A DNA stretch of 64,000 bases from positions 1,550,001 through 1,614,000 of the forward strand of contig NC_092407.1 in the NCBI RefSeq assembly GCF_009017415.1, given 5' to 3'. Position 1 is the stretch's first letter. Each line of letters starts with the position of its first letter. Positions 1-11,661 of this stretch are shown here, in pieces. This DNA comes from Aspergillus flavus (taxonomy: Eukaryota > Ascomycota > Eurotiomycetes > Eurotiales > Aspergillaceae). The translations under genes and the position numbers were made by a program. The notes beneath the pieces are model-generated. The model did not search any database and was not told the origin of the DNA. It was given only the letters and a program-made list of their open reading frames with translations.

Positions 1-554
1 CGTGACGGGAGACGTCCTTTCATTCTTCCTACAAGGAGCCGGTAAGTCAACGTTAGCAGACATTTCCCACTAACTTAGCCTATTCTCAAAATGACTGGCA
101 CCAGTACTGACCTCCTTCAGGCGGCGGCATTCAGAGTAGCGGCAGTCTAGACAACATGAAGCTAGGCGAAAAGATCATTGTAGTGGGACTCTTCGTCCAG
201 ATCTTCTTTTTCGGCTTCTTCATAATCACAGCCGGCAGCTTTGACTTGAAGCTAAGGAAATACCCAATCCCACGATGCCACGATCCGTCGATCCCGTGGA
301 GGAAGCATCTAAATGTCCTATACGCGACCAGCTTCTTGATCATGGTGCGGTCGGTGTTTCGCTTGGTGGAGTATCTTCAGGGCAACAATGGATTTCTTTT
401 GCACCACGAGATCTTCTTATACATCTTTGATGCCGTCTTGATCTTCATGGCTATGGCTATTTTTAACATCTTTCATCCTAGTGAGCTGACGCATCTGCTG
501 AGGGAGGCACACGAGTACGAGCTGCAGAGTTCGTATGATAAATATGGGGTGTAA
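1..554 (+). CDS. RTA1-like lipid-translocating exporter family membrane protein (3' part)
   Basis: Partial gene; the 5' end lies left of the window. Exon 1..41 ends in phase 1, followed by an intron at 42..120 (GTAAGT...TTCAG) and a last exon 121..554. The spliced frame reads GDVLSFFLQGAGGGIQSSG across the junction, a typical RTA1 family stretch. Downstream are hydrophobic segments (IIVVGLFVQIFFFGFFIITA; later FDAVLIFMAMAIFNIFHP) and the family-typical SVFRLVEYLQG. The RTA1 family comprises 7-TM fungal proteins linked to resistance to 7-aminocholesterol and to phospholipid or sphingoid-base translocation; the plasma membrane location is inferred from the family. The C-terminal tail is short and charged. 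Substrate and inducer cannot be read from this part. Confidence 0.88.
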
Positions 555-1121
555 GTTGTTTGCTGGGCGCCTACATTAATGGTTGATTGTTTGACACTGT
601 TCATACTTTTGAGACGTATAGAGATAGAATACCTGCTGTTTGACTAATGTGTAGTAGATGCATATATGTCTGGGTCGGATAAAAATCGGTTGCTTGTGAT
701 GTCGATTAGGATTGTGCTATTGTAGCTCGAGTAAAAAGTAGTTAACTTGGCAAATTACTTAGGTAACATTCTAAACGACATAGAGCTTGAAAAGTCTTAG
801 ATTCCTCCGGTACATTCACTTTATACTAAAGTGGTCGTTACGTATGTTTTTATGCTTGTCCCACATTCATGAGTTCTAGATTTGCGCCCACTTAATGTTC
901 ATCTCTGGTTTGTGAATATAATATGTAGATACAAAGGTTAAGTATCGTATCTACACATAAAAAGCCAAGAGCTGTCACCTGTCAGTATGATTTGAGCTAC
1001 CCAACAAGCTTTCAACTATAAGTTTATAATCCATGCCGACTACTACTAATCTGGTTAGTCAGAAGCCACCTGCCATGTCCTTTAACGAACCACTGGTAGT
1101 AATTAGAATCACGACGGACTG
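555..1121. other. Intergenic region, AT-rich
   Basis: No supported gene. It holds the 3' flank of the RTA1-like gene and the upstream region of the next plus-strand gene. I see no clear TATA box, repeat or RNA gene. Confidence 0.6.
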
Positions 1122-1661
1122 ATGAGGCATCCCAAGACAACACCCCTCAAATACTTCCTCTCCGAACCAGCAGTAATCCTTATAATACCCAACATACCAA
1201 ACACCCCAATATCTTTCGACATAAATGGCCTCTATATCCTAGTCTCCGACCTCGGCTCTGATATTCAATTCCACTGGGCATTCTACCTTGTCCAAAGCCG
1301 GGGCCAAGGCATCATGTTCCATGTGATCAACAGCATCGAGACGGGCAATCGATGGCAATATCAGACGAAGCCTGTTACCGGAATTCCAAACTCACTCAAC
1401 CTACTGGTCGCCGTGAAGATAGCAGTGATGGACCCAGCATTACATAGTGCCCTTGCAGATCGTCTCGCTGCTGTTCCTGATACCCCACCTATCACTTGTC
1501 GCCTGTGGCTCAAGCGAGCATTGCTTGAACTGGATGAGGAGGGGTATATTCAACTCACGGGGAGGGTTGACAATATTGAACAGGAGGTGCTGATTGAAGC
1601 AGCGGAGAATCAGCCACGGAGAATACGTACTGGTCTTTGTAGTCGGTATCGTGTGGTATAG
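1122..1661 (+). CDS. Small conserved fungal protein of unknown function
   Basis: Single-exon ORF of 179 aa. From about residue 36 it matches a lineage-expanded family of short Aspergillus proteins I recognise by pattern: LYILVSDLGS, then a W..YL strand, a G.MFHVIN segment, P.S..LLVA.KIAVMDP, C..WLKRALLELDEEGYI and a C-terminal RR.RT motif. The ATG at 1122 is the first in frame; homologous proteins often begin just before LYILVSDLG, so the first 30 or so residues are less certain. No signal peptide, membrane segment or catalytic motif is visible. Function is unknown and no neighbour gives a clue. Confidence 0.72.
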   Translation: MRHPKTTPLKYFLSEPAVILIIPNIPNTPISFDINGLYILVSDLGSDIQFHWAFYLVQSRGQGIMFHVINSIETGNRWQYQTKPVTGIPNSLNLLVAVKIAVMDPALHSALADRLAAVPDTPPITCRLWLKRALLELDEEGYIQLTGRVDNIEQEVLIEAAENQPRRIRTGLCSRYRVV

Positions 1662-2122
1662 CTCTTGGTGTCGCACGGATGAGGTTTCTAGACTATCATG
1701 ACCTTGATGTGTTTTGTGAGCTGGGAGATCTGCTGAGACACGGCTCACGGCTCTGTGATTGCTTCCCTGGCATGCTCATCTATTTTTGCTTCAAAGGTAG
1801 GCTATCATATCAATTGCTTCCATATGTGAGGATATCAATCAAAAGGATGAGGGCTAGATTTACACTTTCCGTGCCGGAATGATGCCTGAGGCCTCCACGT
1901 GGTGCAACCTTGAAGTCAAATTGAATTTCATCCCCACAACTTACAACTTCCGATCCATGTAAAGCAACATTAGCAGATAGGACTTTAATGCGCCATGAAT
2001 CAAAGTATTCCATGTTTTTTCTCCGTGCATTGCCATCGCTGTACCACAGATATGACACTCTATGCGTGCTTCGAGCAATAATCAGCTGTGAAAGACCCTG
2101 CAGCCAGGAATGAGATTTCAAC
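1662..2122. other. Intergenic region upstream of the K+ channel gene
   Basis: Overlapping short ORFs on both strands show no family resemblance. This is probably 3' flank plus the promoter and 5' UTR of the channel gene. No TATA box is evident. Confidence 0.55.
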
Positions 2123-4239
2123 ATGAATGAAAGATCTGGCGATGGAAACGGCCCAAAAGTGCCAAGAGGTCCGGCGAAAGTCTCCATATGGGAGAAGCTT
2201 CAAGACCAAATAAATCCGAGGCCTCCGGACGATGACGAGCCGCAGGACTGGTGGTTCGCCTCGACCGCCATCCCCTTGATAGCGGCCACCACCAGTCCCT
2301 TTGCAAACGTGATGTCGGTGGTCGCGCTGGCTATGTCCTGGAAGAGTGAAATCCATCCTGAACAACAGGATCCGGAGGGGAACCCGGTGCAGGTGTTGCT
2401 GGCTGACCCTAGATGGTATAATCCGGTCTTGACTGGTGATTTGGTCCATACTAACTATGTCAGGTGCATTGGTCTGAACGCTACCTCTCTTGCATTTGGG
2501 GTGCTGGGGAATCTCTTTCTTTTGTTCAACTTCACCCGGACTATCCGGTATATTATCGCTCTGCCTGCTTCTATTATTCTTTGGCTCTTAGCGACCGCCA
2601 TTGTAAGTACTAAGACAATAACCCCACCGACTATGGCTAATGCACACAGTTGGTCGGAATCACCAGCTCAGTACACATCTATGCCAGCCCGATACCTCCA
2701 AACCAGACCTACTCGCAGGCATACTGGTATGCGGTAATCGCGGCGATCCACTATTTCATCCTCACCTCTATCCTCATGATTAACATGCTTGGATACTTTC
2801 TTGGACACTATCCTCAATATTTTGCCTTGACAGATGGTCAACGAACCTTGATTCTCCAGACGACCGCTTTTGGGATCTGGCTTATAGTAGGCGCTGCTGT
2901 CTTCCAGAAGGTCATTGGGATATCGATCGCAGAAGCACTGTATTTCTGCGATATCACAATTCTAACGCTTGGCTTCGGCGATGTCACCCCAAAGACACCA
3001 GTTGGGAGAGGACTTGTCTTCCCATACGCCGTGATTGGGATAATCATCTTGGGTCTAATAGTTGGAAGTATTAACAAGATAATCAGAGACCTCCAAGACA
3101 CAAACGTTGTCCAAAAGCACACCGAACGACGACGAGAAGCGACAATTTCACGATCCCTCATGGAGGAAGACCTCCAACAGCGCCTGAGACTAACCCCCAA
3201 CACATCCAAAATAGCATATCGACCCAAACACACCCGGAAAACACCCATCATAAGTAAAGTGACAGCCATCTACCGCGACGCGATCGGCCGACCAAAGGAC
3301 ATCGTCATGAAAGAAGAAAAAGACAGATTCGACGCCATGCGCGCCATCCAATACGAAAGCGTTATCTTCCGTCGCTGGTACCGGCTCATACTCAGTCTCA
3401 TTGCCTTTGGGATCCTGTGGACCTGTGGCGCTGTGGTATTCTGGGCTTTGGAGGAGCAGTTCACGTACTTCCAGGCTTTGTATTTTGCGTTCTGCTCCCT
3501 TTTGACTATTGGTTACGGGGATATTACGCCCACCACTAACGCGGCGAAGCCTTTCTTCGTCGTGTGGTCGCTCATCGCTATCCCGACTATGACTTCGCTC
3601 ATCTCCGAGATGAGCAATACCATCGTCGCGGTGTTTAAGCACGCCACTAGTCACGTCGCAGATTATACCGTCCTCCCACGAACGGGGAAATACAAGTCCT
3701 TTATCACCAAGTTTCCGCCAATCCAGAACTATCTCGAAAAACGCGAGCAAAACAAACGAGTCAACCGGGGCTTTCAAATCGGCCCAGACGACATAGAAGG
3801 GACACAAACCGGCGAGTCCTCAGGCGGCGCAAGAAACAAACAATCAATCGAGAAAGAAGGAGACAAAGAACCGTCAGACTTCGACCTAGCCCAGCGTCTC
3901 GCGTTTGCTATACGTCGGACGACCCGGGATGCCGTCAATGGACATCCGAAGCGCTACAACTACGACGAATGGGTGGAGTTTACCCGGATGATTCGATTCA
4001 CGGATCCGAATGCGGGGGATACGGTGTTGTATGAGGATGAATATGGGATTCTGAATTGGGATTGGATGGGTGAGAATAGTCCCATGTTGGCTTCGCAGAC
4101 AGAACCGGAATGGGTTCTTGATCGGCTTTGTGAGAGTATGATCCGGTTTATCTCTACGCAGGCGCAGAAGAGACGGTCGGACGGTGTAGGGGATATAGAC
4201 GAGGATGAGCCGACGTTGAGGAAGGAGAAGGATATTTAA
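2123..4239 (+). CDS. TOK1: TOK-type two-pore outward-rectifier potassium channel
   Basis: Two exons, 2123..2602 and 2650..4239, joined in phase 0 by a 47-bp intron (GTAAGT...CACAG), give about 689 aa. Two pore loops carry K+ selectivity filters: TLGFGD at about residues 266-271 and TIGYGD at about 446-451. Several hydrophobic helices precede pore 1, consistent with the 8-TM/2-P layout of fungal TOK channels. TOK channels pass K+ outward across the plasma membrane and help set membrane potential. Between the pores lies a basic cytoplasmic linker; after pore 2 there is a long hydrophilic, acidic C-terminal tail. The length matches the family. The ATG at 2123 gives a normal cytosolic N-terminus. 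Confidence 0.93.
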
Positions 4240-4739
4240 GCTATATAAATAGAACAATTTGATATCGCATCCGAGATACCACGAGTATAAACCCATCACT
4301 CAAAGAGTCCCATAAAAAAGAACAACCCACCTCACAACCAAGGATATGTAATCCAGCCACCACCCTCTAGCCCAAATCCCCCAAACCAATGAAAGAGCAA
4401 GTAAGCCTCTTGCATCATCAGCATGCTTCCTGACGACAAGATAACAAAGACACCTTAATGCACTTAAGCAACAACCCTAACCGAAACTCTAAAGTATGTT
4501 AAATACCATACTAAACACCCTACATCAGAACCTGATCAGAATCATAAACAACAGCTATAGATCTCTTCTTCTCCCCCGCATAACTCTCCATAGAATAGAA
4601 TAGAATAGAGTCTGCATAGATACTTGGCGCGGCTAATTCCGACGGATTTGTAATCAAGGCCCCAATCTTAGGAAGCAAAGTTAAGCTAAGCCATTTCGGC
4701 TAGGACGAACTTGTCGGCAACCGACTCCGCGGATAGAAT
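4240..4739. other. Intergenic region with a short TAGAA tandem
   Basis: 3' flank of the channel gene and distal promoter of the next gene. A short TAGAA tandem lies near 4591-4609. No gene is seen. Confidence 0.55.
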
Positions 4740-4747
4740 TATAAATA
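4740..4747 (+). promoter_or_regulatory. Putative TATA box of the glutathione transferase gene
   Basis: TATAAATA lies about 119 bp upstream of the ATG at 4859. This spacing matches several other TATA-like boxes in this window. Inferred from sequence and position only. Confidence 0.5.
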
Positions 4748-4805
4748 CAGTATACGTACCCTCATGTAAACAATATATCGACAATCAGATCTCTTTCTAT
4801 ACATA

Positions 4806-4825
4806 CCAGACCAGACCAGACCAGA
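4806..4825 (+). repeat. Four tandem CCAGA units in a 5' UTR
   Basis: Four perfect 5-bp copies, followed by a further CC, lie 34 bp upstream of the ATG at 4859 and so probably fall in the 5' UTR of the glutathione transferase gene. Confidence 0.8.
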
Positions 4826-4858
4826 CCGGGTCAAACACAAGAAAGCAAGGTAGTCAAG

Positions 4859-5694
4859 ATGTCTCACTTCGGAACGGTTTATACTTATCCTAATAACCCG
4901 AGGGTTATGAAGGTATGTTGCATATCCATATTATTTAAATTCTAATATCAATCTTACCCCTCCAATATACCCCTCACCGCCATACATCCATACATCCAAA
5001 CCAATTGAAGACATCACCAACAAACCCAACAAACTCCACCCAAACAATCAAAACAAAACTAACAAAGAAACAGATCCAAGCCGCCGGCAACCTCAACTCC
5101 CTCTCAATAACCACCTCCCCCGATTTCCAAATGGGCGTCACAAACCGCAGTCCCGAATACCTCTCCAAATTCCCCATGGGCAAAGCCCCCGCATTCGAAG
5201 GCGCGGACGGAACCCTTCTCTTCGAATCCGACGCAATCGCCCAATACGTCGCCGAGAGTGGTCCGGCCAAGGACCAGCTCCTTGGTGTCTCTGCGGCGGA
5301 GCGCGCGCACATCCGCCAGTGGATTTGCTTCGCCGAGGGGGATGCTATGGGGGCTGTGGTGCCGTTTGCGATCTGGCAAATGGGGTTGAGGAAGTATACG
5401 GCGGAGGAGTTGGAGGAGCATTTGGCCAAGGCGGAGAGGGCGTTGGGGGCTGTTGAGGCGCATTTGAAGACGGGTGGGGGGAGGAAGTGGTTGGCGACGG
5501 AGGAGAAGTTGAGTTTGGCGGATATTAGTCTGGTGGCGGCGTTGAATTGGGGGTTTGCGACTGTTTTGGATGCGGAGTTGAGGGCGAAGTATCCGAATGT
5601 TGTGGCCTGGTATGAGAGGACGATTGAGAGTGAGGGGGTCAAGCAGGCGTTTGGGGAGAAGAAGTTTGTTGAGAAGAGGCCTGCTTTCCAGTGA
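4859..5694 (+). CDS. Glutathione S-transferase, eEF1B-gamma-like
   Basis: Exon 1 (4859..4912) encodes MSHFGTVYTYPNNPRVMK. Exon 2 (5074..5694) starts in phase 0 with IQAAGNLNSLSI. The intervening 161-bp intron has a GTATGT donor and an AAACAG acceptor. The protein is about 224 aa. The thioredoxin-like N-terminal half shows KFPMGKAPAFEG and the ESDAIA element that binds the gamma-glutamyl group. The alpha-helical C-terminal half has the N-capping-box stretch LSLADISLV. Short fungal proteins of this kind match the GST part of elongation factor 1B-gamma but lack its C-terminal domain, so they probably act as cytosolic glutathione transferases. The second half of the gene is strongly G-biased at third positions, unlike exon 1. 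Confidence 0.9.
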
Positions 5695-5916
5695 TCTTTC
5701 TTTTACTATGTTTAGTGAGATTGGGCTGGACGCGCAGTCTGGATTATGAGGAATGAATATGAAAAGTATAAGAATAGTTCGAATATAGTGTAACACTGCT
5801 CTCGATCACACCGCATGGAGATATCTTTAACAATAAGAATCATACTAATAATGACACTTCATGACTTTCATATTAGGGCAAGCGATGCCCAGTAAACTGT
5901 ACACTTACATCGCCAA

Positions 5917-8267
5917 TCAAAGACGTGCCATGACACCTCCCTCCTTGCCCAACGACCTGGCAATGTTCTGACTGGCCCAATCGGCGATCGCCATGTTGGT
6001 GACCATGGGATTGACGCCACTGGCGCTGGGGAATACTGATGCGTCGACCACATACAATCCGCGCGTACCCCAGACCTGGCAATCAGGGTCCACCACGCTG
6101 GTCCGCGGGGAGCTGCCCATGCGACAGGTACCCATCTGGTGCGCCGCCGCAAATGTAGTCTTCTCAGGGTCGAGCGTCTTGCTCCGGGCCTCCGCAATCC
6201 ACGCCTGAAGGGCAGCATTGTTCGTGCCCTCGGCCGACGCAGCGTCCGATGCATCCTCGGGCCGGATGAAAGGCGGGATTTCGCGGCTCGAGGTGTGGAA
6301 CTCCTTGGCCCCGGAGATGTACGCCATCTTCGCAGTGGCTACAAGTGCCTCGAGAATATGCTTGCGGTCGAAGGCAGAAACCGTATAGTCAACCCGGGGT
6401 CGTCCATCGACCGGGTCCGGGTATACACGGCCGCTGTCCCGATCCTTCGTAAGGGTGATGAAGCCGGCCATGTGGGGCAGCTTAGCCACAAATCGCTTCC
6501 ACTCCAGCCCGTCCCGCCAGGGAAAGGCCGGAAGGAATGCTGGGGGCAACATCGTGAGACATTCGATCTTGACGCCGTGGCCTTGTTTGTCGAGGTTCTC
6601 AAATTCATTGACAACGGCTGTCAGGGCGGCCCCTTCCCACGGACGAGTCTGCTCGTCAAACACGGCTCCCGAGATAACGACTAGAAATGCAATCAGAATG
6701 CTACCTACAAAGCGATAGAGGAAGCGTACCTGGATGTAGGTGAAGGTTTCGACCAATCTGTGGATTCTTGAGGCCACTGCGCAACAGCAGGAGGGGGCTT
6801 TGCAGCGTGCCACAAGAGACGACAACCCGCTTGGCTTTGATGATCAGCTTGCGCTTCACGGCGCCCACTCCGGAGACACCGAGGTATGCGTCCCGCGAGG
6901 TCCATGTACCCTCCACACCCGAAGCCACCCTGCCGCCCTTGGTCTCAGTGAACAGGACTTTCTCTGCACGGAAGCCTTCCACGAAGGTGGCTCCAGCATG
7001 GGCAGCATCCACCAGGAACGATTCCGTGGGGCCCTTCTTGCCCGCCGAATGGCACCCCATCGTGCAATGGCCACAATAATGCTCAGTGCCGCCGGTGTTT
7101 TGCGGTACTGGGTTCGCTGCATAGCCTAGTTTGTGCGCTCCTTCCAGCAGAACACGGTTCTGCTTGTTGTGAGTCGTATGATCAGCGCTGACACCCATCC
7201 GCTCACACACGCGATCCAGAGAATTTTGGAACTCTAGCGATGTGAAAAATGGCAAACCGCCTTTCGCCCATTCCTCACGAACATAGTTCTGTGTCTGAAG
7301 CGCCGCTGACCAGTTGATTGTGCCACCACCTCCCCAGGTTGCACCGGCGAAGATCCCGATTGAACCATCATTGGTTGAGACAGCACCCCCACCCTCAAAC
7401 ATACTCACCGATCCTTCACTAAAATTCATCGGGAAGTACTTTGTTGAGTATTGGTAGGCTTTTTCGACCACCACAACCTTATAACCTGCTTCGGCAAGGT
7501 TCTTGGCAGTTACGCTACCTCCACAGCCGCTTCCGACAATGACTACGTCTGTCTCGATTGTCTCGGGTCCATCCCCCGACGGGAATTGCAGAAATTCGTA
7601 CTCGAAGCCATCGGCGGGACTTCCGTGCACTGGGACACGGGGGAATCCAATTGTCGGGCAGAGCGTCGGGCTATAAGTAAGCCATGTCCTCTTGCAAATG
7701 GCTGAAAGTGCTCGGTAGATGACGCGCAGAGGCTTTAGCCTCGATGTTTCCCAGCTGCAAAATATTCTCTCCCGGACATGGAACGGCTGGTCCTGTATAG
7801 GGGTAGTTGATCCCGTCAAAATCAATGAACCAGCTTTCGAGCTAGAGTAATGTCAACTACATTATCCCTCGGAGCCTGATACCCAGTAATACATACTTTA
7901 GAGTATTCAATATGAAGCCAAGGCCATTCCTGCCTTCCTCATGGACATACTCGGAGATAAGGCGCTGTAGCCCCGGCCGGAAACGAGGATTCGACGAGGC
8001 ATTTTCTTCCAGGTATTGTGTTGCCAGGGAAGTTGCATCGGAGCCGGGAATGCTAGCAGTTAATGATGAGAGGCTGGCATCGAACTGAGCCTGCGGAATC
8101 ACTTTGGTAGTAAACGATTTAGGAGCGTTCGGGCCACGAATCGATGGGATAACCGTATCCGCGATTGACATCAGAGTGGCCCATTGAAGTTCGGAGAAGA
8201 TTTCCTTGGTAGGCACGGGAGGAATGGGAACCTCCAGGGGAGTGTAAGCCACGGCTTGTTCGGCCAT
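5917..8267 (-). CDS. Long-chain fatty alcohol oxidase (GMC flavoprotein)
   Basis: Three exons (8267..7897, 7841..6730, 6680..5917) with introns of 55 and 49 bp give about 748 aa, the usual length of FAO-type enzymes. The first junction restores LNTLNSKAGSLILTG and the second HLHPVVISGAVFDE. An FAD-binding Rossmann motif, VVIVGSGCGGSVTAK, lies in exon 2. The GMC C-terminal signature AHQMGTCRMG...VVDASVFP..GVNPM lies in exon 3 with the conserved active-site histidine. The N-terminal 200 residues are the FAO-specific region. These enzymes oxidise long-chain alcohols to aldehydes with O2, releasing H2O2, and are usually membrane-associated or peroxisomal in omega-oxidation of alkanes and fatty acids. 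The C-terminal MARL is not a classical PTS1, so location is open. Confidence 0.93.
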
Positions 8268-9738
8268 TGTGGACGTTGACCGACAAGATAAAAATGGGTT
8301 ACAATGTATGTAGGAATAGTGGACAGGAAGGGCTATATGACGCTGGTGGAAAAATCAAGGGGGTGACAAGGGAACCGGAGGTGTGGGTAACAGAATTATA
8401 GAACAAAGACTGACAGGTCCGCGTCACTGCGCCTTCCGTGCCATAAGATTCACCCAGAAGAGTAGTGCTTGCGAAGGCCCCCGGCGGGGCCCCAAGTGGA
8501 TTTTAGTCTCGGCGACGGGAACACCCAATTTTGAAGACACCCAATTGCTCTCCACGATCTGAGCCTCTACCCCGGACCATGACAGTGCCTGCCAATGCAT
8601 CGTGCAGGATCCAACGGAGAATTCAGGGAGGAACCGAGGCTATCGCGGGCAGGCCTGTCGGGCCATGTGGGGTCAGACGTTCACCATGGTTGGAGGAGGA
8701 TTCCATCAGCTTATCATTGCGAGGATCATTGTAAGAGCTAAACTCGAGTTGTCTCAGCGGTGCGGGGGAAAAGAGCCGAGACTCCTGTTGCCGTTCCATG
8801 TGAATTTCATGGATAGGATGAACCAAACTTCAGCCGATGGACCGTCCGATCACTGGGCTACAGAATGATCTTCACTAGATCATCCGACTCCATCCGCCAC
8901 CAATGGAAACGCTTCAAGGTGGCCTGATTGTCATCCCGTCAGCACTCTCGTTGGACACCTTATGGGGAATAGTTGTGCAGTCACAGAAGTGTCCAAGAAG
9001 TTTGGTCCCATTCAGGGATCAGGCATGCATCCCATCTTATCCTCATTGGGTATCTGTGGCGCCTTAGGCACAAAGAGTTATACCAACCGTGGATTAGTGT
9101 CATCTGGGCCACACGTGCAGCCCCTTTCGGGAAATTTAAGTTATATTAACTCGCAAGCACTACCAACTTAATCTCTTGATTTGTAGACCGACGGTTGAAG
9201 TCGCAAGCTCTCCGGCGGGCTGATGAGGAAGAGCTGTTGTGTTTCTCGTCACCCCATAGCTATAAACTTTGTCGACTGGTTTATACGTGGCAGCGCGGGG
9301 TTAGTTCACGTACTGCTCCGTGTTCCAAGTTCTTTGTGCCTAAATTTACAGCACGTGAGCAACTAGCTTAACAATTCACTACAAGTAACAGATGTTTGAT
9401 CCTTATACATGAGTCACTAAAATAGGGCATGGTAAGTAGACTGCTATGCTGCCTTGATATCTTTTGGAATTTCAATTCCACTACATGTATTACTCTGTGT
9501 AGAAATACCTACGCCAGAGCTGTAGGCATTCTGTCACAAAAAGAAAAAAAAAAAAAAAAAAAACATTCCATGACATGTTCAATTTTCCACAAAGTCTCAT
9601 CATCTCATGTACGTCGCTGAATTTAGACCTCCAGAGAAGCACCTATCAACACATAAAATATTCCGGCAATATCTTCAAATATGTCTTCACATCAAGTAGA
9701 ATATTCAAACAGCTACTCAACATCCAACCCACCGAACA
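8268..9738. other. Intergenic region with a poly-A tract
   Basis: 1.5 kb without a supported gene. It contains the promoter side of the alcohol oxidase gene (starting at 8267, minus) and a run of 20 A at 9544..9563. Short ORFs here show no domain pattern. Confidence 0.55.
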
Positions 9739-10296
9739 CTAGCGACTCACAAGAGCCATCTGCACATGAAACGTCTCCCACCGGTTCATGTTGCTCAATC
9801 CTTGAATCCAACATCGTAAATTCTGAGCCGCCTTGAGAACCAGAGTTGTACTGATCAGCTGGACTGTGCTGCTGACTACATGCAACTTGCACAGCTCTTT
9901 CGCACGGGACAAATCGAACGTGAGTTCCTCCAGGCCATGGTCTTTTGGTATATTTCGACAGGCCATTCTCCAGTTCTCCATGAGTGCCCGCAGGTCAACG
10001 CTCTTGAATTTCCCGTCCAAGGCCTCCCTGAAAGTCACCTTATCCCTTGCAATGTGCTGTAGGAGGTCGAATCTTAGCTTTTTCATGCCTTGGCATATGG
10101 CCACGCTGGCAGGGTCAGGGTCTTCGAGGAGCTTGTGCAAGTCGAGTGGGTTCTGGAAGACGAAGCAGTAGCCTGAGGGCTTGTTGAGGACCTTGTCGAT
10201 GGGAATAGGTGTGCGTTCTGTTTTGGTGCGGTAGAGACCCTCGAAACTGACTGTGCCATTGTTGGCAACGGTTGTTAGAACATCTATTGTACGCAT
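9739..10296 (-). CDS. Hypothetical protein, 185 aa
   Basis: Uninterrupted minus-strand ORF beginning MRTIDVLTTVANNGTVS. The sequence is balanced and protein-like, with a mid-region rich in charged and Leu residues that looks alpha-helical (VTFREALDGKFKSVDLRALM). No signal peptide, transmembrane helix or catalytic motif is seen, and I do not recognise the family. Its reality rests on length and composition only. The minus-strand start is followed by a promoter-like AT-rich region toward 10300-10400. Confidence 0.5.
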   Translation of the reverse strand: MRTIDVLTTVANNGTVSFEGLYRTKTERTPIPIDKVLNKPSGYCFVFQNPLDLHKLLEDPDPASVAICQGMKKLRFDLLQHIARDKVTFREALDGKFKSVDLRALMENWRMACRNIPKDHGLEELTFDLSRAKELCKLHVVSSTVQLISTTLVLKAAQNLRCWIQGLSNMNRWETFHVQMALVSR

Positions 10297-11661
10297 CTTG
10301 ATGGTGATTTCTTTTATGTGGGGTAGGAGGGAAAGGACAGAATGATGCTGAGATGCTCAGTTTGGAGATAATAGCTAGTTATGTAGATTCATGAATGAGG
10401 TAGACCTTCCTGGAAGTTTGAGGTCGAAATTGAGAAGGAAAGATACATTGCTCCTATATTGGTCTATGTCTGGCTTATATATGCATAACTACGTGCCTCT
10501 GTTCCGCCTCTATGTAGTGCGCCACTGTAACGTGTACATGTGGAATACTGTGAATTACTTCACTGAACTTGATTGCGTTGCTAATTATATAATGTCTGTC
10601 TTCTTGGGGTTACAAAGAAGAGCCATTCTAAACAGAGGAGTTCAGGACTTTGCCACTTAATTCGAGACTTATCACCATTACCACACCCATGTATTGGTGA
10701 GAATATGTTAGTCTACATTCCCTAGTCTCACGACTATAGTTAGAACATTTCCTCTAGAAGCTCCCACATGAAATGATAAGCCATCACGGGTTATTGCATA
10801 CCAACAAGCCTACTACAGGACTATCACATAAAGTTGGTACTATTCTAGGCCTCTTTCCATTTGCCAAGTCAACGTCTCAATGGGGCTTTGGTCTATCGCC
10901 TGAAAGACAAATCGTTTCCTTTGTTCGATAACAAAATGTGTTTGACGAACATTATATACGGAATAAAAGCAAGTTCCCCTATCTTACTAAACAACTATAC
11001 ATCTCAGACCCTGTAAGTGCATTCTTAAGGCAAATACTAGCTTCTGAAGCTTTAATATTTCTAAACTTTAGTCCCTTCAACTTGTTAGCTTTCACGGGTA
11101 TCCTCCATCCCAACCTGGTCAACTGGTTCTTATATCCCAGTACCTTGTACCACGCACGACATATTCCCATATTCCTTAGTGTTATGGTGTTGTCGAAGCA
11201 TAAAATATAAGCTGTTTACTAACTGAGCATAAAGAGATGGATATGCCCTCCGTTCTGCTATATAAATATATTTCTGGAAGAAAGCTAATATGAGATAAAC
11301 TCAACCTTGTTAGGGCTGCCCTCGGGTCCTTCAATACTCAGGAACTCTCATAAGATAGTATAATGTCCCTCAAGCTATGATATTTCTCTGATGGACGTTT
11401 TCGTTGGCTATGAGTGTCCAAAGTATACAAATGCATTGATTGATAATGCACGTGCACAGACCAAGCAGCCGATAAGCTCCATACGTCAACCGACACCGCC
11501 TTCCCTTCTCTTCTTTCTATTCTCACCAACTGCATCAATCAGCGTAAAGCTACAGCTAAGGTATGACACCCTTTCCCGTCCTAATTCGGGTCTCTTGCAG
11601 GCTTCCGTGAGTTGAAACATGCGATGCTAATTCTCGATTGCAATTGCGCCCAAAGACAGTC
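10297..11661. other. Intergenic region, AT-rich
   Basis: 1.4 kb with low coding potential. It serves as upstream region for both the hypothetical gene (minus, 10296) and the BTB gene (plus, 11662). A TATA-like stretch near 11260-11268 is too far from the BTB start to be assigned without transcript data. Confidence 0.5.
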